From Spirogloea muscicola (Eukaryota > Streptophyta > Zygnematophyceae > Spirogloeales > Spirogloeaceae), in contig WELB01000181.1 in assembly GCA_009602725.1 (NCBI GenBank), positions 53,081 through 68,642 on the forward strand: a DNA stretch of 15,562 nt, read 5' to 3'. The position numbers were made by a program, and so were the translations under genes. Below the pieces are notes generated by a model, which saw only the letters and a list, made by a program, of their open reading frames with translations, was not told the DNA's origin and did not search any database. Shown one piece after another: positions 1-6,922 of this stretch (positions are counted from its first letter, which is position 1; each line of letters begins with the position of its first letter).

Positions 1-72
1 GGCCTGCCGGGACCGCCAGAGCCCGGCCGTCGGCGGCGGTGCGGCCGCCGGCGCGCCCAGTGAGCTCTCCAT
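1..72 (-). CDS. Possible N-terminus of a gene leaving the window (24 codons)
   Basis: An ATG at 72-70 on the minus strand opens a frame that stays open to the left edge. The visible peptide begins MESSLGAPAA and is rich in Ala and Pro, with a basic stretch (WRSRQA) at the edge, which could be a disordered N-terminus or the start of a targeting peptide. No domain can be recognised. The main support is context: 27 bp upstream, in the sense direction, lies TAGGGTTT (106-99), and further upstream a GCC microsatellite. The RidA-like gene at the other end of the window has the same leader layout. GC-rich DNA often gives short open frames by chance, so this remains a guess that the adjoining sequence would settle. 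Confidence 0.35.
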   Translation of the reverse strand, partial: MESSLGAPAAAPPPTAGLWRSRQA

Positions 73-98
73 CGAGAGCCCCCAACCCCTAACCCCCC

Positions 99-106
99 AA
101 ACCCTA
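99..106 (-). promoter_or_regulatory. TAGGGTTT (telo-box-like) in the leader of the left-edge gene
   Basis: AAACCCTA on the plus strand, TAGGGTTT in the sense of the possible minus-strand gene. It sits in a C-rich stretch (81-108) resembling degenerate TTTAGGG repeats. Plant promoters and 5' UTRs often carry this telo-box. A matching element precedes the RidA-like gene. Its function here is inference. Confidence 0.4.
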
Positions 107-124
107 TATCCTGGACAAGAAACG

Positions 125-157
<33 letters not shown>
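125..157. repeat. (GCC)11 microsatellite
   Basis: Eleven uninterrupted GCC units, followed by ACC GCC GCT. It lies just upstream of the telo-box of the left-edge gene. Bases 158-340 beyond it show no supported gene; the 69-codon open frame there (171-380) has no recognisable features. Confidence 0.95.
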
Positions 158-160
<3 letters not shown>

Positions 161-340
161 GCCGCTGAAGTTGCGGTTGACGGCGGCGACGGCGGCGCGA
201 GATGCGGCGCGTGTGCCACGTGGACTGGAAGGCCCTATTGTGGTTTTGGGGTTAACCTCTGCCGTTAACTGGCTGACGGAAAGTCAACCTAAGCACGGCG
301 GCAGCACCGCAGGGGCCAGGGACAGCAGCCAGGTGGTGGG

Positions 341-541
341 CAGTGCTTTGTTCACCTGGCTACACCAGAGCCAGCTGTGAATGGGGACGACGCGTCTGTT
401 GCGAGATCCTGGTCGCCCGTACATAGCAGGGCACCTCGAGCGGGGTTCTTTTCACACCGAGGCACTGTCTCTCGCAGTTAGCCTCGGCTTTACCGCCTCT
501 TCACGCTTCCGTGTTAGCAGTCATGGGGACTGCTAACTGAT
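341..541 (+). repeat. Probable 5' LTR remnant of copia copy 1
   Basis: The block at 434-475 (GAGCGGGGTTCTTTTCACAC onward) matches the minus strand at about 5125-5085. The block at 478-541 (CCTCGGCTTTACCGCC) matches the minus strand at about 4810-4748. In the minus copy these two blocks are split by an inserted non-LTR element, so here they represent the uninterrupted state. The degenerate primer-binding site region at ~543-560 follows. Confidence 0.55.
513..537. repeat. 10-bp perfect inverted repeat at the LTR/PBS boundary
   Basis: GTTAGCAGTC (513-522), loop ATGGG, GACTGCTAAC (528-537). The minus copia copy has a decayed version around 4752-4776. It may be a hairpin in the element's leader RNA. 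Confidence 0.7.
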
Positions 542-556
542 GATATGAAATTATAG

Positions 557-910
557 GTGGTAGCGAGGCGCTCGTCATCAAGGACTTCCCCATGTGGAGA
601 TTCGTTAGGAACACTGCCTTTTAGTTCCTAGTAGCATATTGGCAGATGGTGAGTGTCAGCCTGAGGAGGCCCAGCAGCATGGCAAGGACACACTCCCCAC
701 GGCAGTGCCTCTCGACGACGACGAGGAGGCGACGGCATCGACTGCAACAACAGCATTGGCTGCTGATGGGGCATCCAGGTCTGCCACCAAGAAGGCGGCA
801 GAAGGAAGGGAGCGTGGGAGGCGGCTTCCAGGACTGCCACCAGGATGGCGGCAGCTGCGGCCACGAAGAAGGCGGCAGCGGAAGCGGCAGCGAAGGCTTA
901 GCTGAGTGAG
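557..910 (+). pseudogene. Copia gag N-terminal remnant
   Basis: Translation around 557-600 gives a GGSEALV...KDFPMWRFV stretch that matches the minus copy (4766-4545, GGSEAIV...KDFPMWRFV). This resembles the start of copia gag proteins. An acidic run then lies beside an Ala/Lys-rich segment (ATAST, AADGAS, ATKKAA), also shared by both copies. The frame is broken several times, including a TAG in the stretch after RFV. Gag would form the capsid of the element's particle; this one cannot be translated intact. Bases 910-1120 hold further gag-like but scrambled sequence, for example GELRAADVEMEEEE from 1128. Confidence 0.6.
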
Positions 911-1122
911 GATGCTTCGACGTTCGTCATTGGGTGCCTGGCGCCCAGTCAGATCAGACGCGTCTTGGGCACCTGCACTGCCACTGAAGCTTGAAGAAGA
1001 CCTCAATGGCATCCACTAGTCTATGACTACCTCTGACAAGGCGTATTTCCGCATGCGACCTTGGGGTATTCGGTGAGACCCCGACATATCGATCGCCGAC
1101 CGCAATCCGGCCATAGAAGGCA

Positions 1123-1512
1123 TTGTGGGGGAGCTGCGTGCAGCCGACGTCGAGATGGAGGAAGAGGAGGGGACGCATGCGCTGCTCCTCTGCTGCCGGA
1201 ATGGCCGCATGTGGAGAGCGCCGCGCCCTGGCCGGTGTGAGAGGTACACTCACCTTCCAGCAGGTAGCGCAGAGGTTCTTGCAGGAGGAGGCACAGCAGA
1301 AACACGTCATTCAGATCAGCAGGACTCCCATGGCAATGGTTAGCAATGCCGATCATAGGCGACAGCAACAGCAACTTGAGCACCAGGCGGTCTCCGCGCT
1401 CGACCAGCACCAAGACCAGCAGCCAGACCACTGGATCATGGACAGTGGAGCCTCCGCTCATATGACAGCAAGGAGGGAGTGGCTGCAGGGGTACTCGCAA
1501 ACCACTGGGTAG
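1123..1512 (+). pseudogene. Copia gag C-terminal part and aspartic protease remnant
   Basis: An open frame of about 129 codons. The middle reads TLTFQQVAQRFLQEEAQQK, like the end of copia gag. The end has DHWIMDSGASAHMT, with the protease active-site D-S-G at 1441-1449, the classical copia D-[ST]-G-A signature. A TAG at 1510-1512 interrupts the protease, and similarity resumes in another frame at 1542. I see no CCHC zinc knuckle between gag and protease; it is probably deleted. Confidence 0.75.
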
Positions 1513-1541
1513 ACAGTTACTTTTGGTAGCAGGGAGGCCCT

Positions 1542-1960
1542 ATGGTGTCCGGCGTGGGGACAGTGGTGCTGCATCACCAAGTCCAAGGGATGAAGACCGA
1601 GATCACCTTCGCCAAGGTGCTACACGTACCTGACATCTCCACCAACCTACTTTCCGTCAGGCAGATGACTGAAAGAGGAGCTGACATCAGCTTCAGAAGA
1701 AGGAAATGCTGGATCAGCCTCAAGGAGAGGGTGCTAGGTGTGGCCAGACTACAGCAGCAGCACTTCCTACAGCACAGCAGGCCGCAGGTGGTGGAAGTGA
1801 AGGAGGAGGCTGCCACTGTGGCAGCAGGCGGTGCAAGCAGCAAGCTCATGCTCTGGCACCAGTGCCTCGGTCACCTTGGAGCGAGGCAGCTCAAGGAGCT
1901 GCAGGCCAGAGGACTGGCCCATGGAATCAACTCCGCCAACTGGAAGGACGAGGAGTTTGG
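1542..1960 (+). pseudogene. Copia protease C-terminus and GAG-pre-integrase remnant
   Basis: The frame opens with VSGVGTV and continues TFAKVLHVPDISTNLLSVRQ, the usual copia segment after the protease. The GAG-pre-integrase motif LWHQCLGHLGARQL follows (from ~1849). After GLAHGINSANWKDEEF the similarity breaks near 1960. The rest of the pre-integrase cysteines and the start of the integrase, including the region of its first catalytic Asp, are missing. Confidence 0.75.
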
Positions 1961-2409
1961 CCAGCTACGTCCTCACCATCGTCAACGACCACACTCACAA
2001 GGCGTGGGTACGGACTCTGTCCAGCAAATGGAGAGCGGAGGACGAGGTGAACGCCTGGAATGCCTTGGTGAAGAATCAGGTGGCAGCGAAGCTGAAGGTG
2101 ATCCGGAGTGACGGCGGTGGTGAGTTCATGAGTCACTCCCTGAAGAGCTGGCTCAGTCTGCACGGGGTTGAGCACCAAGTGACAGCCCCATACACTCCTC
2201 AACAGAATGGCGTTGCGGAGAGGATGAATCAAACTCTGGTGGAAGCGACCAGATGCATGCTGCAAGACGAGAAGCTGGGTCCAGGCTACTGGGATGAGGC
2301 AGTAACTACAGCTGCCTACTTGAAGAAGAGGAGCCCCACAAGAGCCTTGTACAAGGACATCACTCAAGAGGAGATCTGGACTGGTGAGAATCCAGACCTC
2401 AACTGGTGA
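1960..2409 (+). pseudogene. Copia integrase core, N-terminally deleted
   Basis: Translation gives YVLTIVNDHTHKAWVRTLSS, then KVIRSDGGGEF with the second catalytic Asp (codon 2110-2112), then TPQQNGVAERMNQTL with the catalytic Glu (codon 2218-2220). The first catalytic Asp of the DDE triad is lost with the deletion at ~1960. The domain continues through LGPGYWDEAV and RSPTRAL as in other copia elements. A stop at 2407-2409 follows a 22-bp tandem duplication that shifts the frame. Confidence 0.85.
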
Positions 2410-2423
2410 GAATCCAGACCTCA
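2380..2423 (+). repeat. 22-bp tandem duplication inside copia integrase
   Basis: The unit starting ACTGGTGAGAATCCAGACC occurs at 2380-2401 and again at 2402-2423. The minus copia copy has one unit. Since 22 is not a multiple of three, this explains the frame change after 2401. Confidence 0.95.
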
Positions 2424-2588
2424 CCCACCAGAGGGTCTTTGGCTGCCCTCAAGCCCAACTCGACCAAGCTGCACCCCAGGAGTGAGAGGTGCATCGTTGT
2501 TGGCTACGGGCAAGGAGGCAAAACATACAGATGCTGGTCCCTCGACAGCAAGGCCGTAATCATCAGCCGCGACATGGTCTTCGACTAG
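2406..2588 (+). pseudogene. Copia integrase-RT linker remnant
   Basis: The stretch KPNSTKLHPRSERCIVVGYG followed by KTYRCWSLDSKAVIISRDMVFD is the characteristic copia segment between integrase and RT (KLxPRSxKCxFVGY...SRDVVF). The minus copy carries the same block at 4204-4010. Relative to it, this copy has lost 11 bp near 2450 (the AYDR region), a second frameshift. A TAG follows VFD at 2586-2588. Bases ~2589-2770 continue as a decayed spacer shared with the minus copy (EQLAFL, ARQGLGEELQGQVVA). Confidence 0.8.
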
Positions 2589-2769
2589 GAGGGCTACATG
2601 GAGGAGAAACAGCTCCAACAGGCAGGAGACAAATAGGAGACAGGTGCATTGAAGCAGCTAGCGTTTCTGTATGGACCACCAGCCAGGCAAGGACTTGGAG
2701 AGGAGCTGCAAGGGCAGGTGGTGGCAACAAGCCAACAGGAGCACTATGCAGACATCGCTGAGCAAGCCA

Positions 2770-3290
2770 TGCTGGCTGCGCATCAGCTGGAGCCTATCAC
2801 TCTGACAGAGGCTAGGAAGAGGCCAGATGTAAAGGAGTGGGAGCAGGCGGCACAGGACGATCGCCAATCAAGGCCAACAATATTGGGAATGGGCAGTCGG
2901 CTGCAAGTGGGTGTTCAAGGTCAAGAGAACAGCTGCTGGCGAGGTGGAGAGGCACAAGGCTCGGCTGGTGGCCAAGGGCTACAGTCAGGTGGAGGGAACC
3001 AACTACAAGGAGATCTTCGCACCTGTGGTGAGATTCAGCTCGATCCGAGTCCTTCCTGCTATTACTGCAGCTGAAGACCTGGAGGCACATCAAATGGACG
3101 TCTGCACAGCCTTCCTCAATAGCGACTTGGAGGAGGAGGTGCACCTGGAGCAACCAGAAGGCTTCATGGATTTAGGTTTGCCTGCAGCAGAAAAGCCTAA
3201 ATGGTTTGAAGCAGGCTCCCGGGGCGTGGATCAGGAAGATTGATACTTTCTTGGATGAGCAACGCTTCAGGAGGTGCTCAGCTGATATAG
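2770..3290 (+). pseudogene. Copia reverse transcriptase N-terminal half
   Basis: EPITLTEARKRPDVKEWEQA (from ~2791) is the usual entry to copia RT. In a second frame from 2911 come FKVKRTAAGEVERHKARLVAKGYSQVEG, FAPVVRFSSIR and HQMDVCTAFLN, whose Asp (codon 3097-3099) is the first RT catalytic residue, then EEEVHLEQPEGF. A third frame continues to a FRRCSAD-like stretch by ~3285. The catalytic YxDD region is absent. The copy ends at the inversion point. Confidence 0.85.
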
Positions 3291-3786
3291 GGGTCTACAC
3301 CAGGAGTAGTATACATTGCCTTCTGTGTCTGCTGAGCACCTCCTGAGGCCTTGCTCCTCCAAGAAAGTATCCATCTTCTTGTCCCAAGCCTTGAGGGCCT
3401 GCTTCGAGCCATCAGGCGCTTCTGTAGCAAACGAACCTTGTCTGGGCTTGCAGTGTCCGCGAAGCCCTCTGGTTGCTCCATGTATATCTCCTCCTCCAAT
3501 TCTCCGTTGGGGAAGGCAGTGCAGCGTCCATCTGATGCGCCTCCAGGTCTTCAGCTGCTGCGATGGCAGGAAGAGCTCAAATTGAGCTGACCCTCACCAC
3601 ACGAGCGAAGGTCTCCTCATAGTCAAATCCCTCCACCTGACTGTAGCCCTTGGCCACCACCCTAGCCTTGTGCCTCTCCACCTCGCGAGCAGCTGTTCTC
3701 TTGACCTTGAAGACCCACTTCCAGCCAACTGCCAAGTGGTCCTGGCCTTGACTGACGCCATCTCGTCCTGTGCCGCCTTCTCCCAC
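3291..3786 (-). pseudogene. Copia copy 2 reverse transcriptase remnant
   Basis: From 3786 down, the translation has WKWVFKVKRTAAREVERHKA, then VVAKGYSQVEGFDYEETFA and VVRVSSI before a stop. After a frameshift it resumes with EEEIYMEQPEGFAD (3499 down), then frames matching KKMDTF and RRCSADTEG. Around 3315-3291, where the YxDD active site would follow, the frame is broken and the sequence flips into the plus copy. Confidence 0.8.
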
Positions 3787-3789
3787 TCC

Positions 3790-4440
3790 CTGGCATCTGA
3801 CCCCTTCCTTGCCTCAGCCAGAGTGATGGGCTCCTGGCTTGCTCAGCAAGTCCTGCATAGCACTCCTGCTGGCTTTTTGCCACCACCTGCCCTTGCAGCT
3901 CCTCTCCAAGTCCTTGCCTAGCTGGTGGTCGATCCAGAAACGCTAGCTGCTCCAATGCAGCTGCCTCCTGCTTGACTCCTGCCTGTCGAGGCTGTCCCTC
4001 TTCCGTGCAGCCCTCCTTGTCGAACACCACGTCGCGGCTGATGATCAACGCCTTGCGCTCGAGGGACCAGCATCTGTATGTCTTGCCTCCTTGCCCGTAG
4101 CCAACAAAGATGCATCTCTCACTCCTGGGTTGCAGCTTGGTCGAGTTGGGCTTGCGATCGTAGGCAGGGCAGCCGAAGACCCTCAGGTGGGTGAGGTCTG
4201 GCATCTCACCAGTCCAGGTCTCCTATGGAGTAATGTCCTTCTCGAGGCTCTTGTGGGGCTCCTGTTCTTCAGGTAGGCAGCTCTGTGTACTGCCTCATCC
4301 CAGTAGCCTGGACTCAGCTTCTTGTCTTGAAGCATGCATCTGGTCGCTTCCACCAGAGTGCTATTCACCTCTTCAGCAACCCCTTTCTGCTGAGGAGTGC
4401 ATGGGTCAGAGCATTGAAGCTCAACTTTGCTTGCACTGAG
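3790..4440 (-). pseudogene. Copia copy 2 integrase C-terminal part and IN-RT linker
   Basis: From ~4440 down: CTPQQKGVAEEVNSTLVEA retains the integrase catalytic Glu region, followed by LSPGYWDEAVHRAAYLKNRS. A second frame (4204 down) reads MPDLTHLRVFGCPAYDRKPN, then SERCIFVGYGQGGKTYRCW and IISRDVVFD. This linker is intact relative to the plus copy. The domain begins abruptly where gag sequence stops, marking an internal deletion. Confidence 0.8.
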
Positions 4441-4766
4441 GACTTCTCTGCCACCTTCTTCTTCAGAGCAGCTGCCGCCTTCTTGGTGGCAGTACTGGAA
4501 GCCCCATCAGCAGCCGATGCTGCTGTTGCAGTCGAAGCAGTCGCCTACTCGTCATCGTCGTCGAGAGGGGCTGCCGGCGGAGTGCCGTTCTTGCCTTCTT
4601 GATCAGCCTGCACGGGTTGACTCACCACATGCCAATATCCTAGGGACTTGAGACGGTTCTCCGTCACAAATCTCCACATTGGGAAGTCCTTGCCGTGTAA
4701 GAGCGGGTGCCGAACGATCGCCTCGCTTCCGCCTCTAATACCATATTGAAGTTGGCTAACAACCAT
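4440..4766 (-). pseudogene. Copia copy 2 gag N-terminal remnant
   Basis: An open frame from 4766 includes GGSEAIVRHPLLHGKDFPMW, then PLDDDDE before a TAG. In frame beyond the TAG, an Ala/Lys-rich segment (ATAST, SAADGASSTATKKAAAALKK) runs to ~4440. The true gag start is probably internal, because the first codons overlap the primer-binding site. The plus copy (557-800) is homologous but more broken. Confidence 0.65.
4731..4743 (-). other. Copia primer-binding site (tRNA-iMet type)
   Basis: Minus strand reads TGGTATTAGAGGC. It matches the usual plant copia primer-binding site TGGTATCAGAGCC, complementary to the 3' end of initiator tRNA-Met, at 11 of 13 positions. It lies between the LTR remnant and gag, as expected. 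Confidence 0.7.
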
Positions 4767-4817
4767 CGCTGCTAACCGTGGAGTGTGGAAGGGTCGGTAA
4801 AGCGGAGGCCAAGAGAG

Positions 4818-5041
4818 AAAGCGGCTGCTGATATTTAAGAATCGGCTGTAAACTGCCAGCCAGATGCATACAGGTGTTTATGATGGAACCAAAGGCTAGG
4901 CAGACAGGGCGCCCTCAATACCCCCGTGTCAGCAGTAGGAAGTCAGATGAGCTGAGGGGAGGAAGAGCAACCCCACTGCGCAGACCAGAGGCTGCTGCAA
5001 GGGCGCGACCAGCCCGGCGATGCAAAGCAATCGCCTGGGAC
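4818..5041 (-). mobile_element. 5'-truncated non-LTR retroelement (family 2) inserted in the copia LTR
   Basis: Minus-strand sense. The last ~42 codons of an ORF are present, containing AIALHRRAGRALAAA and ending SSDFLLLTRGY with TGA at 4917-4915, then a ~97-nt 3' UTR ending CAGCAGCCGC. The whole 224 bp matches the plus strand at about 9634-9858. It is flanked by GGCCAAGAGAG (4807-4817) and GGCCAAGTGAG (5042-5052), 10 of 11 identical, a target-site duplication. Outside these, copia LTR sequence continues on both sides. Bases 5053-5192 are LTR-like to ~5185. Confidence 0.8.
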
Positions 5042-5192
5042 GGCCAAGTGAGAGCGTCTGGGCTGCAGCTGGGGATGGGCAGAGCCTCGGTGTGTGAAAG
5101 GAACCCCGCTCGACTGAGAGCCGATTCACAATTGGTCGGGGGTGCGCGCCGAGGGGTACGTGTGTCGCGGTGAACAGTATGCCCGGGGTCAC

Positions 5193-5258
5193 AAGAAGAA
5201 AGGGCTCGGGGCTGGAAAATCCAGCCCAAAAAAGAATGAACAAAAGTACGAAAAGAGG
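5193..5258 (-). mobile_element. Family 1 non-LTR 3' tail fragment with hairpin
   Basis: Minus-strand sense. It matches the 3' UTR ends at 5502, 6810 and 11236. The hairpin GGGCTGG (5209-5215), loop AAAAT, CCAGCCC (5221-5227) is followed on the plus strand by AAAAAAGAATGAACA. There is no coding sequence. Confidence 0.7.
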
Positions 5259-5300
5259 GAAGGCGCGCAGTGCGCATAAAATTAAAGCGAGGCCATTTCA
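5251..5300 (-). repeat. Dispersed ~42-bp repeat, copy 3
   Basis: In minus sense this reads GGCCTCGCTTTAATTTTATG then CGCACTGCGCGCCTTCCCTC. It resembles 11158-11200 and 11786-11825 on the plus strand. Its identity is unknown. Confidence 0.5.
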
Positions 5301-5338
5301 AGCCAATACATTGTTCAGGCAGAAAAAGGGCCAGGGGA

Positions 5339-5488
5339 AGAAGGCGCGACCAGATTGACTGGTGGCTGGGAAAGGCCAGCCCAAAGGAATGGACAAGGTC
5401 TGGAGGAGCCGGAGTGCGAAGGACTAGGACTAAGACATCAGCCAGGGAACGCTCAGTAATCTCTAGTCAGGAGATGCAAGTCTGAGCA
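5339..5488 (-). mobile_element. Family 3 non-LTR 3' end fragment
   Basis: Minus-strand sense. The last ten or so codons remain (DLHLLTRDY, TGA at 5455-5453), followed by a UTR with CCAGACCTTGTCCATTC and the hairpin variant GGGCTGGCCTTTCCCAGCC, then ACCAGTCAATCTGG. The same UTR appears at 10275-10371 and, on the plus strand, at 8731-8857. Confidence 0.7.
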
Positions 5489-5501
5489 GCAAGCCGGCGG
5501 A

Positions 5502-6179
5502 AAGAAGAAAGTGCTCGCCCATTGAGAATAGGGGCTGGAGCAACCAGCCCGAAAAAGAATGAACAGAGTACGAGAAGGGGGCCAGGGGAAGCGCTAAGTA
5601 ACAGAAACAAAGCTGCTACGAGACACTCAGTAACCCCTGCTAAGCAGCCGCAGATCAGAGATGCTGGGCTCCTGGAAGTGGGTCCCCTGGCCAGAGCCAG
5701 AGGCAGCAGCGAGGGCTCTGCCGGCACGAAGGTGCAGCGCCCGGGCCATGGACCTCTGCAGCGAGACGGCCAGGCGCATTCGATACACTTGCGCCAGCGA
5801 CCCGGCTGCAGGGAAGTCAACCGGCTCCCCATGGAAGCGCCGGGCGATGGTGTGGCGGGCGAGCTGGGTGAGCAGCTCGAGCCACCGAGCGCCCAGCGCC
5901 CCATGTGTGTCGATGGCCAACGGGAAGAACTCGTCTTCCCGCGGATGATCCGCGTACTTCAGCTCTTTGGCCCGAGCAGCGCAGGCGACCGCATACCCAG
6001 CCGTGGTGGCACATTTGGCTGGGTGTGAGCGGTCATAGGCATCAGTAGTCACCACGTCCAGGAGAAGACGTGGCCCGCCGGCCTGTCGGGTGGCCACCAG
6101 GTCTACACGCCTGGCATGGAGACCGTCGGCCCTGTGCTGGATTGGCATGATTCCGGAGTGCTCTGCTGCCACGGAGAAA
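5502..6179 (-). mobile_element. 5'-truncated family 1 non-LTR retroelement with open nuclease frame
   Basis: The 3' end is at 5502, inferred from the copy at 11236 whose edge is fixed by a target-site duplication. The 5' truncation near 6179 is where similarity to the 7563-8526 copy stops. It carries the nuclease C-terminus described in the next entry and a 3' UTR with hairpin GGGCTGG (5532-5538)/CCAGCCC (5544-5550). Bases 5502-5881 match 11236-11654 with one mismatch seen, apart from a 39-bp insertion in the latter. Confidence 0.85.
5627..6178 (-). pseudogene. C-terminal PD-(D/E)XK-like endonuclease fragment of a non-LTR retroelement
   Basis: About 183 codons are open without a break, ending SISDLRLLSRGY-TGA. 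In order: FSVAAEHSGIMPIQHRADGL, then RRVDLVATRQAGGPRLLLDV with the two Asp of a PD...D core, then a Lys-containing AARAKELKYADHP, then FFPLAIDTHGALG. This D...D...K layout before a G-rich end fits the restriction-like endonuclease (RLE) of R2/NeSL-type non-LTR elements, which nicks target DNA to prime reverse transcription. The zinc knuckle and RT that should precede it are cut off. No start codon belongs to it: upstream ATGs lie in unrelated tail sequence. Family assignment is from motif recognition only. Confidence 0.7.
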
Positions 6180-6212
6180 CGCGCGCGCCCTGCACGTTGA
6201 TGAAGAGCCCAT

Positions 6213-6319
6213 AGAGAAGAGGGGCTGGCAAAGCCAGCCCCAAAAGAATGGACAATATCCAAAGCCAAGGAAAAAGGAGTACACTAACAACCACGACAAA
6301 GCTCCAAAAGAATGGACAA
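6213..6319 (-). mobile_element. Non-LTR 3' tail fragments with 9-bp-stem hairpin
   Basis: GGGGCTGGC (6221-6229), loop AAA, GCCAGCCCC (6233-6241), then AAAAGAATGGACAAT. The tail sequence AAAAGAATGGACA recurs at 6306-6318. Only UTR-like sequence is present. Confidence 0.6.
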
Positions 6320-6330
6320 TGTCCATTCTT
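6308..6330. repeat. Palindrome joining two oppositely oriented tails
   Basis: AAGAATGGACA (6308-6318), one central A, TGTCCATTCTT (6320-6330): perfect 11-bp arms. The left arm belongs to a minus-strand tail and the right arm to the plus-strand tail that follows. Confidence 0.8.
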
Positions 6331-6381
6331 GTGGGCTGGCCTTTCCCAGCCACCAGTCAATCTGGCCGCGCTTTCCCCCGA
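6320..6381 (+). mobile_element. Family 3-type 3' tail fragment, plus orientation
   Basis: TGTCCATTCTTGTGGGCTGG, then CCTTTCCCAGCCACCAGTCA and ATCTGGCCGCGCTTTC. Near-identical tails occur at 5339-5395 (minus), 7205-7245 (minus) and 8803-8857 (plus). Bases 6382-6449 hold a weaker tail-like piece without a clear boundary. Confidence 0.6.
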
Positions 6382-6449
6382 CAAAGCACAAGACGCTGCA
6401 TAGGGAAGCTCACGAAAAAGGCAAGCCCAAGAGAAGAAACAGCGCTTCC

Positions 6450-6592
6450 AAGTAGGCTGGTGGCTGTGAAAGGCCCAGAGAAATGGACACAGGTCTGGAG
6501 TAGCCGGATGGCGTGAAGAGCAAGACAGTGATTGCAAAGCCGGCAGCAAGGGGGCTGGCGATCAGTGATCGCGAGAAGAAGATTGGACAGTC
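6450..6592 (-). mobile_element. Family 3 non-LTR 3' end fragment
   Basis: Minus-strand sense. A few terminal codons (SSRDH, TGA at 6564-6562) are followed by a UTR containing GCCATCCGGCTACTCCAGAC and a weakened hairpin (GGGCCTTTCACAGCC). The UTR order matches that of the plus-strand fragment ending at 8857. Confidence 0.55.
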
Positions 6593-6605
6593 CAGTCGGT
6601 GCCGC

Positions 6606-6680
6606 GGCGGCGGCGCCGGGGGCGGGCCGGCAAGGCCAGGGCCCGGTGCCGCAGGCGGCGGCGCCGGGGGCGGGCCGGCA
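6606..6680. repeat. 27-bp perfect direct repeat, 48-bp period
   Basis: GGCGGCGGCGCC followed by GGGGGCGGGCCGGCA occurs at 6606-6632 and again at 6654-6680, inside a very GC-rich stretch. It is read in frame as Pro/Ala/Arg-rich peptide on either strand, but no gene is supported. Bases 6681-6809 show nothing recognisable apart from a CAATCAATCAGCCAATCAGC stretch. Confidence 0.9.
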
Positions 6681-6809
6681 TCAAGGGGGCCCACTCCCGA
6701 GATGGCCTGCTTCTCCTCCAACGTGTTCCTTCTTTGCTTCTTGGGCTGGCCAATCAATCAGCCAATCAGCCAGCGCCATTCTACTGGAAGAGTCTCCTTA
6801 TCCACCGGG

Positions 6810-6922
6810 AAGAAGAAAGTGCTCGCCCATTGAGAATAGGGGCTGGAAAAGCCAGCCCAAAAAAGAATGAACAGAGTACGAGAAGGGGGCCAGGGGAAGT
6901 GCTAAGGAAAACAAGCACCAGG
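6810..6922 (-). mobile_element. Family 1 non-LTR 3' UTR fragment
   Basis: Starts AAGAAGAAAGTGCTCGCCCA like the copies at 5502 and 11236. Hairpin GGGCTGG (6840-6846), loop AAAAG, CCAGCCC (6852-6858). It is truncated before reaching the stop codon, so no coding sequence remains, and is followed directly by another copy. Confidence 0.8.

Larger units (their letters stand above)
341..3290 (+). mobile_element. Degraded Ty1/copia LTR retrotransposon, copy 1 (5' LTR end to mid-RT)
   Basis: Domains appear in copia order (gag, protease, integrase, reverse transcriptase), which separates it from gypsy-type elements. Gag remnants run from ~557. The protease motif WIMDSGASAHMT is at 1432-1467, a pre-integrase WHxCLGH at ~1854, the integrase core at ~1960-2409, the IN-RT linker at 2406-2588 and RT from ~2770. 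Frameshifts, stops and internal deletions break it throughout. Upstream of gag, ~341-541 resembles the DNA upstream of gag in the minus copy, so it is probably the end of the 5' LTR; its left edge is unresolved. The copy stops inside RT at ~3290, where an inverted second copy begins. There is no RNase H domain and no 3' LTR. Confidence 0.85.
3291..5185 (-). mobile_element. Degraded Ty1/copia retrotransposon, copy 2, inverted
   Basis: Same family as the plus copy (for example NSTLVEATRCMLQD against NQTLVEATRCMLQD). In minus-strand order it has LTR pieces (~5185-5042 and 4817-4748), a primer-binding site (4743-4731), gag start (~4720-4440), a large deletion, the integrase end (~4440-4205), the linker (4204-4000), then RT to the inversion point near 3291-3316. 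The gag-to-integrase deletion near 4435 removes the zinc knuckle, protease and integrase core. It has lost its RT active site, RNase H and 3' LTR, so it cannot move by itself. A non-LTR element (4818-5041) is inserted in its LTR. Confidence 0.85.

Noticed and set aside
81-108. Telomeric repeat at the left edge
   Set aside because: Only degenerate CCCTAA-like units over ~28 bp, inside a putative gene leader; too short for a telomere.
171-380. 69-codon open frame
   Set aside because: No motif; overlaps the probable copia LTR remnant.
5522-6028. 168-codon plus-strand open frame, with a similar one at 11256-11762
   Set aside because: Antisense to the nuclease fragment and its UTR. It recurs only because the element is repeated.
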